From: Lycorma delicatula
Lineage: Eukaryota; Arthropoda; Insecta; Hemiptera; Fulgoridae
DNA length: 64,000 bases
Direction: 5' to 3'
Assembly: GCF_047948215.1 (NCBI RefSeq)
Contig: NC_134465.1
Coordinates: 51,925,946 to 51,989,945 of the forward strand
The translations under genes were made by a program, and so were the position numbers. Below the pieces are notes generated by a model. It made no database searches and was not told the DNA's origin. It worked only from the letters and a program-made list of their open reading frames with translations. Position 1 is the first letter of the stretch. Each line of letters begins with the position of its first letter. Shown piece by piece: positions 8,800-19,982 of the stretch.

Positions 8800-10126
8800 C
8801 AGAGCGTTTCATAATGTTCTTCGGAGTTTCGAAAATTCATTAACAAAAAACTATTTCACTTATAAGAATAAAACAAGTACTGTACGAAAGAGTACTTCAA
8901 ATAGTTTTTTTCTACATATACTAGGCAGTTAGTAAACCATTTGCTCGCTAGGCGTCGACAGTAGAGAAAATGGCTGCCACGGGAAACGAGAAGTCGTTTT
9001 GTGTGTAGAATTTCACTCGTCAAAGTCAGTAATTTCTGTGCAACGTGCGTTTCGGTTGAAATTTCATAAGGAGCCACCAAGTAACAATTCAATTTATGCA
9101 CGGTATAAACAATTCCGTGAAACCGGTTGCTTGTGCAAGCGAAAATCAACCGGTCGTCCATCAACCTCAGAATTCAATGTCGAACGTGTGCGTGCAAGTT
9201 TCATTCGCAGCCCGTCAAAATCGACTGCGGCTGCAGGCAGAGAATTAGGAATTCCGAAAACAGTGTGGGGAATTCTCTGTAAAGGTTTATTATGCAAACC
9301 GTACCGTCTTCAATTAATCCAGCGTCTTTCTGATGGAGATAAAAAACGGAGGCTCGATTTTTGTTTACAGTTACAGGAAAAGATGTTGTTAGATGAAGGT
9401 TTTCTAAACAAGATAATTTTCAGCGATTAAGCTACTTTCCATATTAGCGGCAAAGTAAACCGTCATAACGTGCGAGTTTGGGGAACTGAAAACTTACACG
9501 CTTATGTGGAACACATTCGGGATTCTCCGAAAGTTTTTGTGCGATCTCTCGTGAGGCAGTGTATGGACCGTTCTTTTTATGGAAACGACAGTAACCGGCA
9601 TGATATACCTGGATATGTTACAATTATGGCTTATGCCTCAGCTACTCAACGACTTCATTTTCCAGCAAGATGGTTGTCCTGCCCGTTTTCATAACGAGGT
9701 TCGACAGTACCTTAACATAACATTACCTCGGCGCTGGATAGGACGTGCATCTGAAGAAGACCAACACTCATTATGCTGTGGCCACCATGATCACCAGATC
9801 TTACGCCATGTGATTTCTTTCTCTTGGGTTACGTGAAAGATAAGGTATTTATCCCATCAATGCCGCACTATATCGCTGAGCTAAAGGATCGCATAATCAA
9901 TGCAATCAACTCTATCGAAAATGACATGTTAGAACGAGTTTGGCAAGAGCTAGACTTTCGTGTTTATGTGTGCCGTGTCACCAGAAGAGCACATATTGAA
10001 CATTTATAAATTTTAACAAAAACTGTTTGAGTCCTGCATCACCTCGTACAACTTTCAATTAGGTAAGTGAAATACTTTTTTTGTACTGAATTTCTGTAAT
10101 TCCTAAGAACATTATGAAACGCCATG
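8800..10126 (+). mobile_element. IS630/Tc1-mariner superfamily transposon, decayed
   Basis: A 1.33-kb element with TIRs ending gcgtttcataatgttctt on both sides, inserted at TA inside a SINE. The transposase starts near 8985. Frame 8999-9430 shows the N-terminal helix-turn-helix region, KRKSTGRPSTS linker and RELGIPKTVWGIL. An in-frame stop falls directly after FSD, where FSDEATFH is expected, so a Glu codon became TAA just after the first catalytic Asp. Later pieces in other frames give HISGKVNRHNVRVWGTEN, QQDGCPARFHNEVRQYLN (second Asp) and a C-terminus ending CRVTRRAHIEHL (9824-10009). Frameshifts and the stop make it non-functional. Confidence 0.88.
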
Positions 10127-10250
10127 TATATATCATCCTCATCTCATTGGTTTGTAGAGGGGGAAGGTTGCTTTCTGTTCACTTGTTGAAGAGATTGTAA
10201 CATACATATCAGGAAAATAAAATTTAAAAAATTGATGTAGAAATCACATG

Positions 10251-10913
10251 ACCTCCTTGTACGCCTATTAAATTGCATACATACATTTTTTTTTGTAATG
10301 AAAAGTACATAAAATTTTATTTCATTAATACTTCTGATATTTTTTATTTATTATAATTACTGAATTTATTAATTATTGTAAAACTTTTTTTACAATCAGA
10401 GGTTAATAAGTATTAATAATCAATATATTTAAATTTAAAAAAAGTTAAAAAAAAAAAAGATTAAGTCTGATTCGAATCGATGTGCCTTCCCCTTGTAAGA
10501 TTCAAATATTTGATTAATTAAACTTTTTTTGACTATAACTCTGTAACCAATGAAAATAAGTACCACTTATGATATATCGTTGAAAAGCGCTCAATGAGGG
10601 CTTATTATTGCAATTTAAAAATCCAAATGTTTTGCATTTATGGCTTCTTTGAACACTTTTGGTCCAGTCGATTGCAATCAAGAGGGGAGATATACAACTA
10701 GATGTTACAACAGTCCTAAATCCGAAATTTCAACATCCTACGGCTAATTGTTTTTGAGTTATGCGAGATAAATACGTACGTACAGTCGTCAAGCTGAAAC
10801 TAGTCAAAATGGATTCAGGGATGGTCAAAATGGATAGTTCTGTTGTAATCTGAAAACCGAAATTTTTCGCATAATTTTCGGTTCGAATCCGATTTCATAT
10901 ACGTATTTTTTAT

Positions 10914-10968
<55 letters not shown>

Positions 10969-11155
10969 ATTTACTAATAATTAATTATTTATCTCTGATT
11001 GTAAAAGACGTTTTTACAATAAATAATAATTCAACAATAACAATAAAAAAAAAAAAAATAGAAAAAATATCAAAAGTTATTAATGAAATAAAATTTTATA
11101 TACTTTTCATGAAAAAAAAACCGTGTATATGTAATTTAATCGGCGTACAAGGAAG
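10251..11155. mobile_element. TIR/tRNA-like element: inverted fused pair
   Basis: The left half (10251-10873) is a reverse copy of the family typified at 16966-17552. The right half (10874-11155) is a forward 3' portion. The two meet at the tRNA-like core (cggttcgaatccgattt near 10879), followed by a long AT microsatellite (10916-10966). Both outer ends are the same terminal sequence (cttgtacgcc and ggcgtacaagg), so the whole is a palindromic dimer. Confidence 0.7.
10916..10966. repeat. (AT)n microsatellite
   Basis: About 24 uninterrupted AT dinucleotides. Confidence 0.97.
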
Positions 11156-11770
11156 TAATGTGGTGTCCACATCAGATTTTTGTTTTTTTGTGTGGATGAT
11201 TATGAAACATCAGCCAAATGCTTTAATTACGCTCTCTGTGGGACCCATAACATAGGTAAGATCTCATGCACAGACATAATTTTGTCCTTAATAGTGAAAC
11301 CAATTCAAAAATACTAAGCTAAAATTAAAAAAAAATGATTTTAGGTACGGCCGTAACCTCTTGTTAGATCAGGGCTAAATTTTAACAGAAGTTAAAACAT
11401 TCGTAAACGAACACTTTTTACGAGTTTTATGAGTTTATAGTCAACCGTTTTGGGAATACATAAGTAGTAGTTAAGCTAATTTCATTAGTTCGATCGATTT
11501 AACATTTCAGTACTGTATATTACTGTACCATTATACCGAATTTCGAGTTAATAAAGAGAATTTCCAGTTAAATAAACAATCAAAACCGTAGATATTTTAT
11601 TATACAGAATGATTCAGAAGGATAGGGCAATACCTTGACAACTCATTCTAGAGGCTAAAAATAAGAAAAAAAGTTCATATAAACATAGGTCCGAAAACAC
11701 TTCGTTAGCGAGTTATACAGAGTGAAAGATTTCGCCCGAGTTTCAGTTCCTCCGGGTAAATTAAGGCTTT
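11156..11770. other. Non-coding stretch, nothing recognised
   Basis: No gene or clear repeat boundary. Text such as 'gagttatacagagtgaaagat' near 11709 looks repeat-like but was not assigned. Confidence 0.4.
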
Positions 11771-12185
11771 CTGAAATAAAATTCTATGTACTTTTCATTT
11801 TAATTCAAGAATTTTTACAGCGGTGATTATTAATAAATCAATATATTTAAATTAAAAAAAAAAATAGTTAAAAAATATATATACATGTATACGTGAAGTC
11901 GGATTCGAACCGATGTGTCCATGGTTACGAATCCTACACGTTCTCACATACACTACATAATTACTTGAGTGACGTGAAACAAAATTAATATAAAATGCTG
12001 ATACGGACATCACAAAAAAGTGATGTAATGTGGCATCCACCACAACGCGAGTATGTAAACTGTCAACTTTATTAAAGAATTGGAAGATCGTATCTCACTT
12101 TCAAATGAAATAAGTTTAAATGAAGTGCAGAAAAAAATGTGTATATGTAATTTAATAGGCGTAAAAGGAAGTCATGTGGTGTCCA
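11771..12185. mobile_element. Scrambled fragments of the TIR/tRNA-like element
   Basis: Forward piece near 11775-11805 (gaaataaaattctatgtact), reverse piece near 11825-11960 including a tRNA-like B-box in reverse (gtcggattcgaaccgatgtg), and forward 3' end at 12130-12175 (taataggcgtaaaaggaagt). The order is rearranged relative to intact copies. Confidence 0.55.
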
Positions 12186-12344
12186 GACTTTTTATATTTG
12201 GCATCTTCATCTATTTAATAATATTCAAATAATTAATTCAACTTTACGTATAATAATTTTATTATGAATTTTATGATACCGCTTTGTACCAGCCAGGTAA
12301 ATGCTAAAGTTAAGGTACATTCAAAGTAGGCAGTTATTTTTATA

Positions 12345-12525
12345 CGAATTTGAATATTAAATGCCGTGGATACCGGTGTTCTTTGGTGACTGGATTTTAA
12401 TTAACCACACATCTCAGGAATGGTCGATCTGAGACTGTACATGACTACACTTCATTTACATATCATCTTCTAAAGTAATACCTTACGATGGTTCCGGAGG
12501 ATAAACAGAAAAAGAAAGGTAAATG
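12345..12525 (+). mobile_element. SINE-A body copy
   Basis: Contains gataccggtgttctttggtg, the 'aattaaccacacatctcagg' block and the tail 'ggttccggaggataaacag' followed by an A-rich end. The tRNA-like head is mostly missing. Confidence 0.7.
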
Positions 12526-12663
12526 CTAAGGCAGTGCTATTTTTTCACCCGTAGAGTGGTACATCTATTTATTTCTGACTTGATTTATAAAAATACATTT
12601 TTTGATATGGATAAATATGTTTTACAGTCCCTTAAGAACAACTAACTCCTCTACATTCAGGTT

Positions 12664-12752
12664 TTATAGCGTTTGAAAAAATCCCACGTGTGCTTGGGAC
12701 CAGAACCTTTGGATACATGGCAGAGACGTTACCACTTCATCATGGAAATCGG
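12664..12752 (-). mobile_element. SINE-B head fragment
   Basis: Reverse-oriented tRNA-like head related to 8552-8712 (cgttaccacttcatcatgga, with a decayed B-box near 12700). Confidence 0.5.
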
Positions 12753-12997
12753 CATAATGTATAAAATTTACTAATAAGAATAAATAAAAATTTATTTGTA
12801 TTTTATTTATGTCTAATTTGTATGAGGTTAGTTAGTAATTTTTTTTTTAATTGTACTTTCATGAATAATTTATATCAGTGGGTGAATGATTACTTCCGGT
12901 TTACGTAATATAGTACAGTCACAGCAAAAAAAAAAAATTATTTTTACAGACTGGAATTTTATTTATTTTATGTGCATCTATTACTATTATTATTTTT

Positions 12998-13515
12998 ACT
13001 TCCTTGTACGACGTAAAGGAAGTATTATGATCACGAAAAATTTCGCTTTTCAGATTTCAACGGAAATATCTATTTTGACCATCCTTGAATCCATTTTGAT
13101 AAGTTTCGGCGTGACGTCTGTACGTAGTTATTTATCTCGCATAACTCAAAAACGATTGGCCGTAGGATGTTGAAATTTGGATTTAGGACTGTTGTAACAT
13201 CTAATTGTGCACCTCCCCTTTTGATTGTAATCGACTACACCAAAAATGTTCAAAATCCAAAAAAGTTGGATTTTTGACTTTTTCTTAACTGCAGTAAAAG
13301 CCCTGGTTGAGGTCTTTTCAACGATATATCATAAGTGGTACATATTTTCATTGGTTACAGAGTTATAGCTCAATGAAAGTTTAATTAATTAAATATTTGG
13401 ATCTTACATGGGAAAGGCACATCGGTTCGAATCAGACTTCATCTCCTTTTATTTTTTTAATTTATTTAACTTTTTTTTATTAATAATTATTAACCTATGA
13501 TTGTAGAAAAGGTTA
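12998..13515 (+). mobile_element. TIR/tRNA-like element, 3'-truncated copy
   Basis: Begins acttccttgtacgacgtaaa and runs through the family body (ggatgttgaaatttggattt), the tRNA-like B-box (catcggttcgaatcagactt) and the 'ttaataattattaacc' segment. It is broken near 13515, just before the next copy. Confidence 0.75.
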
Positions 13516-13555
13516 GGGGGTTATAGTGAGAAATGACCATGAGTATTGTGTTTTT

Positions 13556-14134
13556 ACTTGTACGAAGTAAAGAAAGAATTGTGGTCGCAGAAAATTTCGG
13601 TTTCCAGATTTTAACGGAAATATCCATTTTGACTAGTTCGGCGTGACGTCTATATGTACGTATCTCAAAAACGATTAATCATAGGATGTTGAAATTTTGA
13701 ATTTAGGACTTTCATAACATCTACTTGTGCACCTTCCCTTTTTTACTACAATCGACTGGATAAAAACTGTCCAAAAAAGCCCAAAATCCAAAACGTTTGG
13801 ATTTTTTACCTTTTCCTAACTGCAGTAATAAGTTGAAAGCTTTTCAACGATATATCATCATAAGTGGTAATTATTTTCTTTGGTTCCATAGTTACAGCCA
13901 AATAAAAGTTTAATTAATGAAATATTTTGATCTTACAAGGGGAAGGCACATCGGTTCAAATCCGACTTCATCTCCTTGTTTTTTTTTTAAATTTAAATTT
14001 ATTGATTTATTAACCTTATTGTAAAAAAAAATACAGTAAATAATAAAAAATGAAAAAATCAGAAGTTATTAGTGAAATAAAATTGTATGAATATTTAAAA
14101 ATGTGTATATGTAATTAATAGGCGTACAAGGACG
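13556..14134 (+). mobile_element. TIR/tRNA-like element, near-complete copy
   Basis: Tandem neighbour of 12998-13515 in the same orientation. The start acttgtacgaagtaaag lacks three bases of the usual terminus. The body and B-box (catcggttcaaatccgactt) are present and the end is 'ggcgtacaaggacgt'. Confidence 0.75.
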
Positions 14135-15002
14135 TTATGTGGTGTCCACATCTAATTTTAATAATATTGAAAATAATCTATGTACATTTTAGTAGTGCAA
14201 ATTAATGTATTTTCTATCATTAGATGTGTTTTTAATATAATTAACGAATTCATCTAAATGTTACGTATGTAATAATTAATTATTATTTAATTGTACTATG
14301 TTTCTTTAGGTGATTGTCCAAAGTTATTAATTTAGATCAATAATTAATAAAATTTTACATCTCATAAACACAATAATTAAAATTATCATTATTAACCAAT
14401 TTACAACAAAATATTAACGCTTAACTACACTGCATAACACAATTATTAAAAAGAAAGAAAACAAAACGCTTTTTATAAAATACTTACACGTTGTGTTCAT
14501 AAACAATTTCAATTACAAACGAAAAATAATATATAACTAAAAACTTTGTTTCGATGGAATGTTAGTTCATACTGCGGTAAAATGAGAAGTGCACTGTGGT
14601 CTACCTACCGGAGTTACAGCACAGAAGGGAACTAACTCCCCACTGTACTGCGTTGTATCGGAATTTTCCTCTCCCCACTGTTACCAGTCGTAAATAGTTG
14701 GTCCGTAACACAACATACAAACACACACACACAAACACGTAGCAAACGATAGCACAGCCACAGGTGCAAGTTTTGTATGTATATTATATATAAGGGATCC
14801 GGTTTTAAAACATGAGATAGTTTTTGGTAGATCATATATTTCATTTACATGTTTTTTTCTTTATATGATTTAGAAAAAAATATTTTTTCATTCTTTTATA
14901 AAAACAATCAGCAAATCTAATTTAATTTCTAATTTTTTATTTGTTTTTTAATTTTTTTCTTGAAACCAGATTTACGTTAATATAATTTTTAAGAAGTCTA
15001 TG
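14135..15002. other. Non-coding stretch
   Basis: No gene recognised. Holds a short CA-rich microsatellite near 14720-14740. The minus-strand ORF at 14632-14844 crosses this simple repeat and has no domain. Confidence 0.45.
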
Positions 15003-15010
15003 TTTTATAC

Positions 15011-15272
15011 CTATGATTCCCAAACTCTGCGCCGCCAGCGTCCAGGGAAGCCGCAAAAATATTGTAAAAGGAAGCCTCATAATTAATTGAACCAAGAAAT
15101 TTATAATTATTAATTTAATGTTAATAAAATAAAAATATAATGAAGATACACGAGTTTTATTTATTTTTATTTCTTACTTATGAGTAGTCATACTTTTACT
15201 TAGGGTAAGGCGCCATCGAAAACTTTTAATTGAAAAAGGGTGCCGCGACCAGGAAACGTTTGGGAACCCCTG
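15011..15272. mobile_element. hAT-type MITE with 8-bp target duplication
   Basis: 262 bp. Ends resemble hAT termini (right end read inward: caggggttcccaaacg; left end ctatgattcccaaactctg). Flanking octamers ttttatac (15003-15010) and ttttatat (15273-15280) match at 7 of 8 positions. The interior is AT-rich without coding. Confidence 0.8.
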
Positions 15273-15281
15273 TTTTATATA

Positions 15282-15826
15282 TTTTTTTTTGTCTTCAGTC
15301 ATTTGACTGGTTTGATGCAGCTCTCCAAGATTCCCTATCTAGTGCTAGTCGTTTCATTTCAGTATACCCTCTACATCCTACATCCCTAACAATTTGTTTT
15401 ACATATTCCAAACGTGGCCTGCCTACACAATTTTTCCCTTCTACCTGTCCTTCCAATATTAAAGCGACTATTCCAGGATGCCTTAGTATGTGGCCTATAA
15501 GTCTGTCTCTTCTTTTAACTATATTTTTCGAAATGCTTCTTTCTTCATCTATTTGCCGCAATAACTCTTCATTTGTCACTTTATCCACCCATCTGATTTT
15601 TAACATTCTCCTATAGGACCACATTTCAAAAGCTTCTAATTTTTTCTTCTCAGATACTTCGATCGTCCAAGTTTCACTTCCATATAAAGCGACACTCCAA
15701 ACATACACTTTCAAAAATCTTTTCCTGACATTTAAATTAATTTTTGATGTAAATAAATTATATTTCTTACTGAAGGCTCGTTTAGCTTGTGCTATTTGGC
15801 ATTTTATATCGCTCCTGCTTCGTCCA
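15282..15826 (-). mobile_element. Non-LTR retrotransposon 3' end (CFDP2-like family), copy 2
   Basis: Minus-strand frame 15714-15295 (139 aa, open) encodes the same C-terminal block as copy 1 (ALYGSETWT, AFEMWSYRRMLKIRW, RDRLIGHILRH, GRPRLEYVKQI, end WRAASNQSND). Its A-rich 3' end directly abuts the hAT MITE target duplication. It extends further 5' than copies 1 and 3, up to about 15826. Confidence 0.87.
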
Positions 15827-16100
15827 TCTTATATCTCAATAATCTTATATCTCCGGAACTACTGGACCGATTTTGACCAAACTTGGTCGAATTACTTCTA
15901 TATTTAGACCGTTAAATTTTCAACTTAAAAATTAAAGGGTGTGAGGCTACACAGCAAGTTCACCCTCAGTATCTCGAGATTCCGCATAATTAAGGTCATA
16001 TTTTTCTAAGCACATTTGTTAACGATTAAAAAATAATATTTTCAGAAATTTTTTTTTCAAAATCGCATCCCCATCCCAAAAAAAATTCTGTGACGACTGC
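15827..16100 (+). repeat. Repeat unit shared (inverted) with 19982-20240
   Basis: Carries the phrases ctactggaccgattttgac, 'caccctcagtatctcgagat' and 'gcacatttgttaacgattaa'. The reverse complement of each is found at 19982-20240. Class unknown; the phrasing resembles motifs shared by many insect mobile elements. Confidence 0.65.
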
Positions 16101-16345
16101 TATGTTGTGACGTCACAGATGAGAGGTAGAATTAAATAAATGACTAATATTTAAAGTATAAAAATATAACTCGGTCTGCCTGATTTTCGAACTCGGTACC
16201 TGGTGCATTATGCCTCGTGGCTTCACAAGTCTGCTGACCGTACAAGCGAAATTTGTTCTGTGTAAGTTGTGAAACTACATTAGTTAGTGCCGACCGTCGC
16301 CGGTACTACCGCCACAACCGCGCGAATTAAATACGGTATGCACGC
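16101..16345. repeat. tRNA-like SINE-type fragment and GC-rich patch
   Basis: On the minus strand a tRNA-like segment spans about 16255-16170 (box B-like gagttcgaaaatcag). A GC-richer block with CpGs follows to 16345. Not a plausible functional tRNA. Confidence 0.4.
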
Positions 16346-16965
16346 GCGCTTTTGTTAAAATCATTGAATTAAATGATTGGAAACATGAAATAAATTCATG
16401 GAAACACTGTTTTAGTCTTCCTAACATTTAACTTAATCCATATTCATAACTACACTCAACTTCTATTTTCTGGAGTGATTTATACATCTCGTCAAAATCA
16501 CAGTACCGTCCTTGTATTGAATATTAATGCTATTGACTTTTAATTCAGATTCTTCTGTTTGATAATTTATATAAAAATATTGGCAATAAAAATTATATTT
16601 TCGTGACAGAATTATTAAAAACAATATCCTATTTCATGTTGCTTAGCCGATCCATACCTTGCAAAACTTTTACAAACAAATTTTGCTGTTAAAATCACCA
16701 ATAAATTTGAAATTACAGTTATATAAACGCTATTCCCAGAATTTACAAGTTTGGGAATTGAAAAAAATGCATGTTAAATTGTAAATTTTCAAATGTAAAC
16801 TCAAGTATGTTTACATAAATATAACTGTAACATTAATTACACGTTAAATTATTCGATTTTATCTCTTTCTCTATCTGTGTGCACTACCAGAACAATATAA
16901 ATAATAAATTTGTTCTTTTATGAAGGCTAAGAAAACTACTAATTACTTTCTTTATTTTTCTTTTT
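16346..16965. other. AT-rich stretch, nothing recognised
   Basis: No gene or clear repeat seen. Confidence 0.45.
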
Positions 16966-17552
16966 ACTTTCTTGTACGAAGGAAGTATTGTGATCTAGAA
17001 AAATTTCAATTTTCAGATTTCAACGGAAGTATCCATTTTGACCATCACTGAATCCATTTTGGCTAACTGTAAAACGCTGAAATTATAGATTTAGGACTGT
17101 TGTAACATCTAGTTATGCACCTCCCCTTTCTGATTGCAATCGACTGGACCAAAAGTGTCCAAAAAAGTCCAAAATCCAAAGTTTTTGGATTTTGGACTTT
17201 TTCTTAACTACAATCTTCATTGAGAGCTTTTCAACGATATACCATAACTGATACTTATTTTCATTGATTCCAGAGTTATAGCCAAATAAAATTTTAATTA
17301 ATGATGTATTTTGAACTTACAAAGCACATCGGTTTGAATCAAACTTTATGGTTTTTTTTAACTTTTTTTTTTAATTTTAATATATTGATTTATTAATAAT
17401 TATTAACCTCTGATTGTAAAAAAAATTACAATAAATAATAATTCAATGATAACAATAAAAATAAATATCAGAAGTTATGAATGAAATAAAATTTTATGTA
17501 CTTTTCATTTTAAAAAAAATGTATATGTAATTTAATGGGCGTACAAGGAAGT
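16966..17552 (+). mobile_element. TIR/tRNA-like element, complete reference copy
   Basis: 587 bp. Starts actttcttgtacgaaggaag, ends ggcgtacaaggaagt, giving short TIRs (consensus acttccttgtacg). The body includes a hydrophobic-looking but stop-rich region with no ORF, a self-complementary segment around 17165-17205 (aatccaaa...tttggatt), and a decayed tRNA-like B-box near 17330. Because both TIRs and a tRNA-like core are present, it could be a MITE that picked up a tRNA-like sequence or a SINE with fortuitous ends. Confidence 0.75.
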
Positions 17553-18124
17553 CATATGGTGTCCACATAAGATTTTTTTCTTTGTAATCGCATGTAAAAA
17601 TAAAAAGCAATAATAGATAGTGGATGGAATTTCATATAAAAACCTACCGGGTTCTTTCTTCTACTCTAGTGAATTTTATATAAGCACCAAAATTGTGCTA
17701 CAATTATCACATATAGTTAGTGTAACTTGAAGGCGCGTAATAAACTTCCATAACTCCTGTTCCTGTTAGAGACAATTAAAAAATTCAGAAAGGTATGGAT
17801 TCATAAGCCCCAAAAGACTATAAATTAGGCAAATTATAGAAATATTTTTAATTTCTGATCGCCTGTTAATTCGAATCTATTGTGAAAATTTGCAGTTGCA
17901 GTTGCAGTTGTTGATAAAACACCTATAACAATCAAATAGCAAAAAATTAACAACAGTATAGCGTTCTGCCCTTGAGCTTTATTATCAACTCATTCCATAA
18001 AAGATATCTCTGTATCTTATTTATTATTTTTGAAAATTAAATTTTTTAGAAAAAGCGTGTTTAGTATTTTTGGTTTACGCACAAAACTGATCGTTATTAA
18101 TTCTGTTTTTTAAATATAAAAAAT
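17553..18124. other. Non-coding stretch, nothing recognised
   Basis: No gene seen. A short gcagtt triplication occurs near 17892-17910. Confidence 0.45.
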
Positions 18125-19982
18125 ATATTGTGGATGTAGTAGGAATTAGTGAGGTTCGGTGGGAACAGGAAGGCGACTTTTGGTCAGGTGATTTTAGAAT
18201 AATTAACTCAGCTTCAAATAATGGGCAGGCAGGAGTAGGTTTCATAATGAACAAGAAGATAGGGGAGAGAGTAGAGTATTTCAAAACGCATAGCGATAGA
18301 ATCATTGTAATAAGGATAAAATCAAAACCTAAACCGACAACGATTGTTAACGTCTATATGCCTACAAGCGCCCATGATGATGATGAGGTAGAGTGTGTAT
18401 ACGAAGAGATTGATGAAGCAATTAAACATGTAAAAGGAGATGAAAATTTAATAATAGTTGGAGATTGGAATGCAAGCATTGGAAAAGGCAAGGAAGGAAA
18501 TATAGTGGGTGAATACGGGCTGGGCGAAAGGAATGAAAGAGGGGACCGACTTATAGAGTTTTGCACGAAGTATAATTTAGTAATTGCCAACACCCAATTT
18601 AAAAATCATAATAGAAGAATATACACTTGGAAAAAGCCAGGCGATACTGCAAGGTATCAGATAGATTATATCATGGTTAAGCAAAGATTTAGAAATCAAC
18701 TCGTTGACTGCAAAACTTACCCCGGAGCAGACATTGATAGCGACCATAATTTGTTGATAATGAAATGTAGATTGGGGTTTAAAAACCTGAAGAAAAGGTA
18801 TCAGATGAATCGGTGGAATTTAGAGAAGCTTGAGGAAGAGGAGGTAAAGAAGATTTTTGAGGAGGACATCGCAAGAGGTCTGAGTAAAAAAGATAAGGTA
18901 GAAAATGTAGAAGTAGAATGGGAGAATGTTAAAAAGGAAATTCTTAAATCAGCAGAAGCGAACTTAGGCGGAATAAAGAGAACTGGTAGATGGATGAACG
19001 TAGAAAATATAGGAATGCTGGTGATGAAGAAAGTAAAAGGAGGAACTATCGGCAATTAAGATATGTTATAAACAGGAAATGCAAACTGGCAAAAGAAGAA
19101 TGGATTAAAGAAAAGTGTTCAGAACTGGAAAGAGAAATGAACATTGGTAAAATAGACGGAGCATACAGGAAAGTTAAGGAAAATTTTGGGGTACATAAAT
19201 CAAAATGTAATAATGTGTTAAACAAAGATGGTACACTAATATATAATACGAAAGGTAAAGTCGATAGATGGGTGGTATATATTGAAGAGTTATACGGAGG
19301 AAATGAATTAGAAAATGGTGTTATAGAAGAAGAAGAGGAAGTTGAGGAGGATGAAATGGGAGAAACAATACCGAGATCTGAAATTAAGAGAGCATTAAAA
19401 GATTTAAATGGCAGAAAGGCTCCTGGAATAGACGGAATACCTGTAGAATTACTGCGCAGTGCAGATGAGGAAGCGATTGATAGATTATACAAACTGGTGT
19501 GTAATATTTATGAAAAAGGGGAATTTCCGTCAGACTTCAAAAAAAGTGTTATAGTCATGATACCAAAGAAAGCAGGGGCAGATAAATGTGAAGAATAGAG
19601 AACAATTAGTTTAACTAGTCATGCATCAAAAATCTTAACTACAATTCTATACAGAAGAATTGAGAGGAGAGTGGAGGAAATGTTAGGAGAAGACCAATTT
19701 GGTTTCAGGAAAAGTATAGGAACAAGGGAAGCAATTTTAGGCCTCAGATTAATAGTAGAAGGAAGATTAAAGAAAAACAAACCAACATACTTGGCGTTTA
19801 TAGACCTAGAAAAGGCATTCGATAACGTAGACTGGAATAAAATGTTCAGCATTTAAAAAAAATTAGGGTTCAAATACAGAGATAGAAGAACAATTGCTAA
19901 CATGTACAGGAACCAAACAGCAACAGTAACAATTGAACAACATAAAAAAGAAGCCGTAATAAGAAAGGGAGTTTGGTGTTGG
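18125..19982 (+). pseudogene. Non-LTR retrotransposon: endonuclease plus partial RT, dead
   Basis: Frame 18130-19059 encodes an APE-type endonuclease lacking its first ~30 residues. It has GISEVRW, GVGFIMNKKI, the VNVYMPTS strand, a GDWNASIG active-site motif, ARYQIDYIMV and the catalytic SDHNLLI end. A one-base shift near 18990 moves reading to frame 18990-19598, the linker and RT fingers (LKDLNGRKAPGIDGIPVELL, VIVMIPKKAG). A stop at 19596 interrupts RTISLTSHASKIL. The next frame holds GEDQFGFRKSIGTREAI and AFIDLEKAFDNVDW (RT motif A Asp), then another stop near 19854. The sequence breaks near 19982, before the expected F/YADD box, so the element is inactive. It belongs to the same general class as the C-terminal pieces at 6213, 15282 and 48958. 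Confidence 0.9.

Larger units (their letters stand above)
8405..10190 (+). mobile_element. SINE-A copy interrupted by two later insertions
   Basis: The tRNA-like head begins ctaccgggttggttatcag at 8406. The body continues to 8541, resumes at 8713-8799 after a second SINE, and resumes again at 10127 after an IS630-type transposon ('tatatcatcctc'). The right boundary near 10190 is approximate. Confidence 0.7.

Noticed and set aside
11880..11960. Possible tRNA gene in reverse orientation
   Set aside because: B-box-like word only; embedded in scrambled pieces of the TIR/tRNA-like element.
18354..19492. Minus-strand ORFs opposite the LINE endonuclease/RT
   Set aside because: Antisense shadows; Ser/Leu-rich with no domain.
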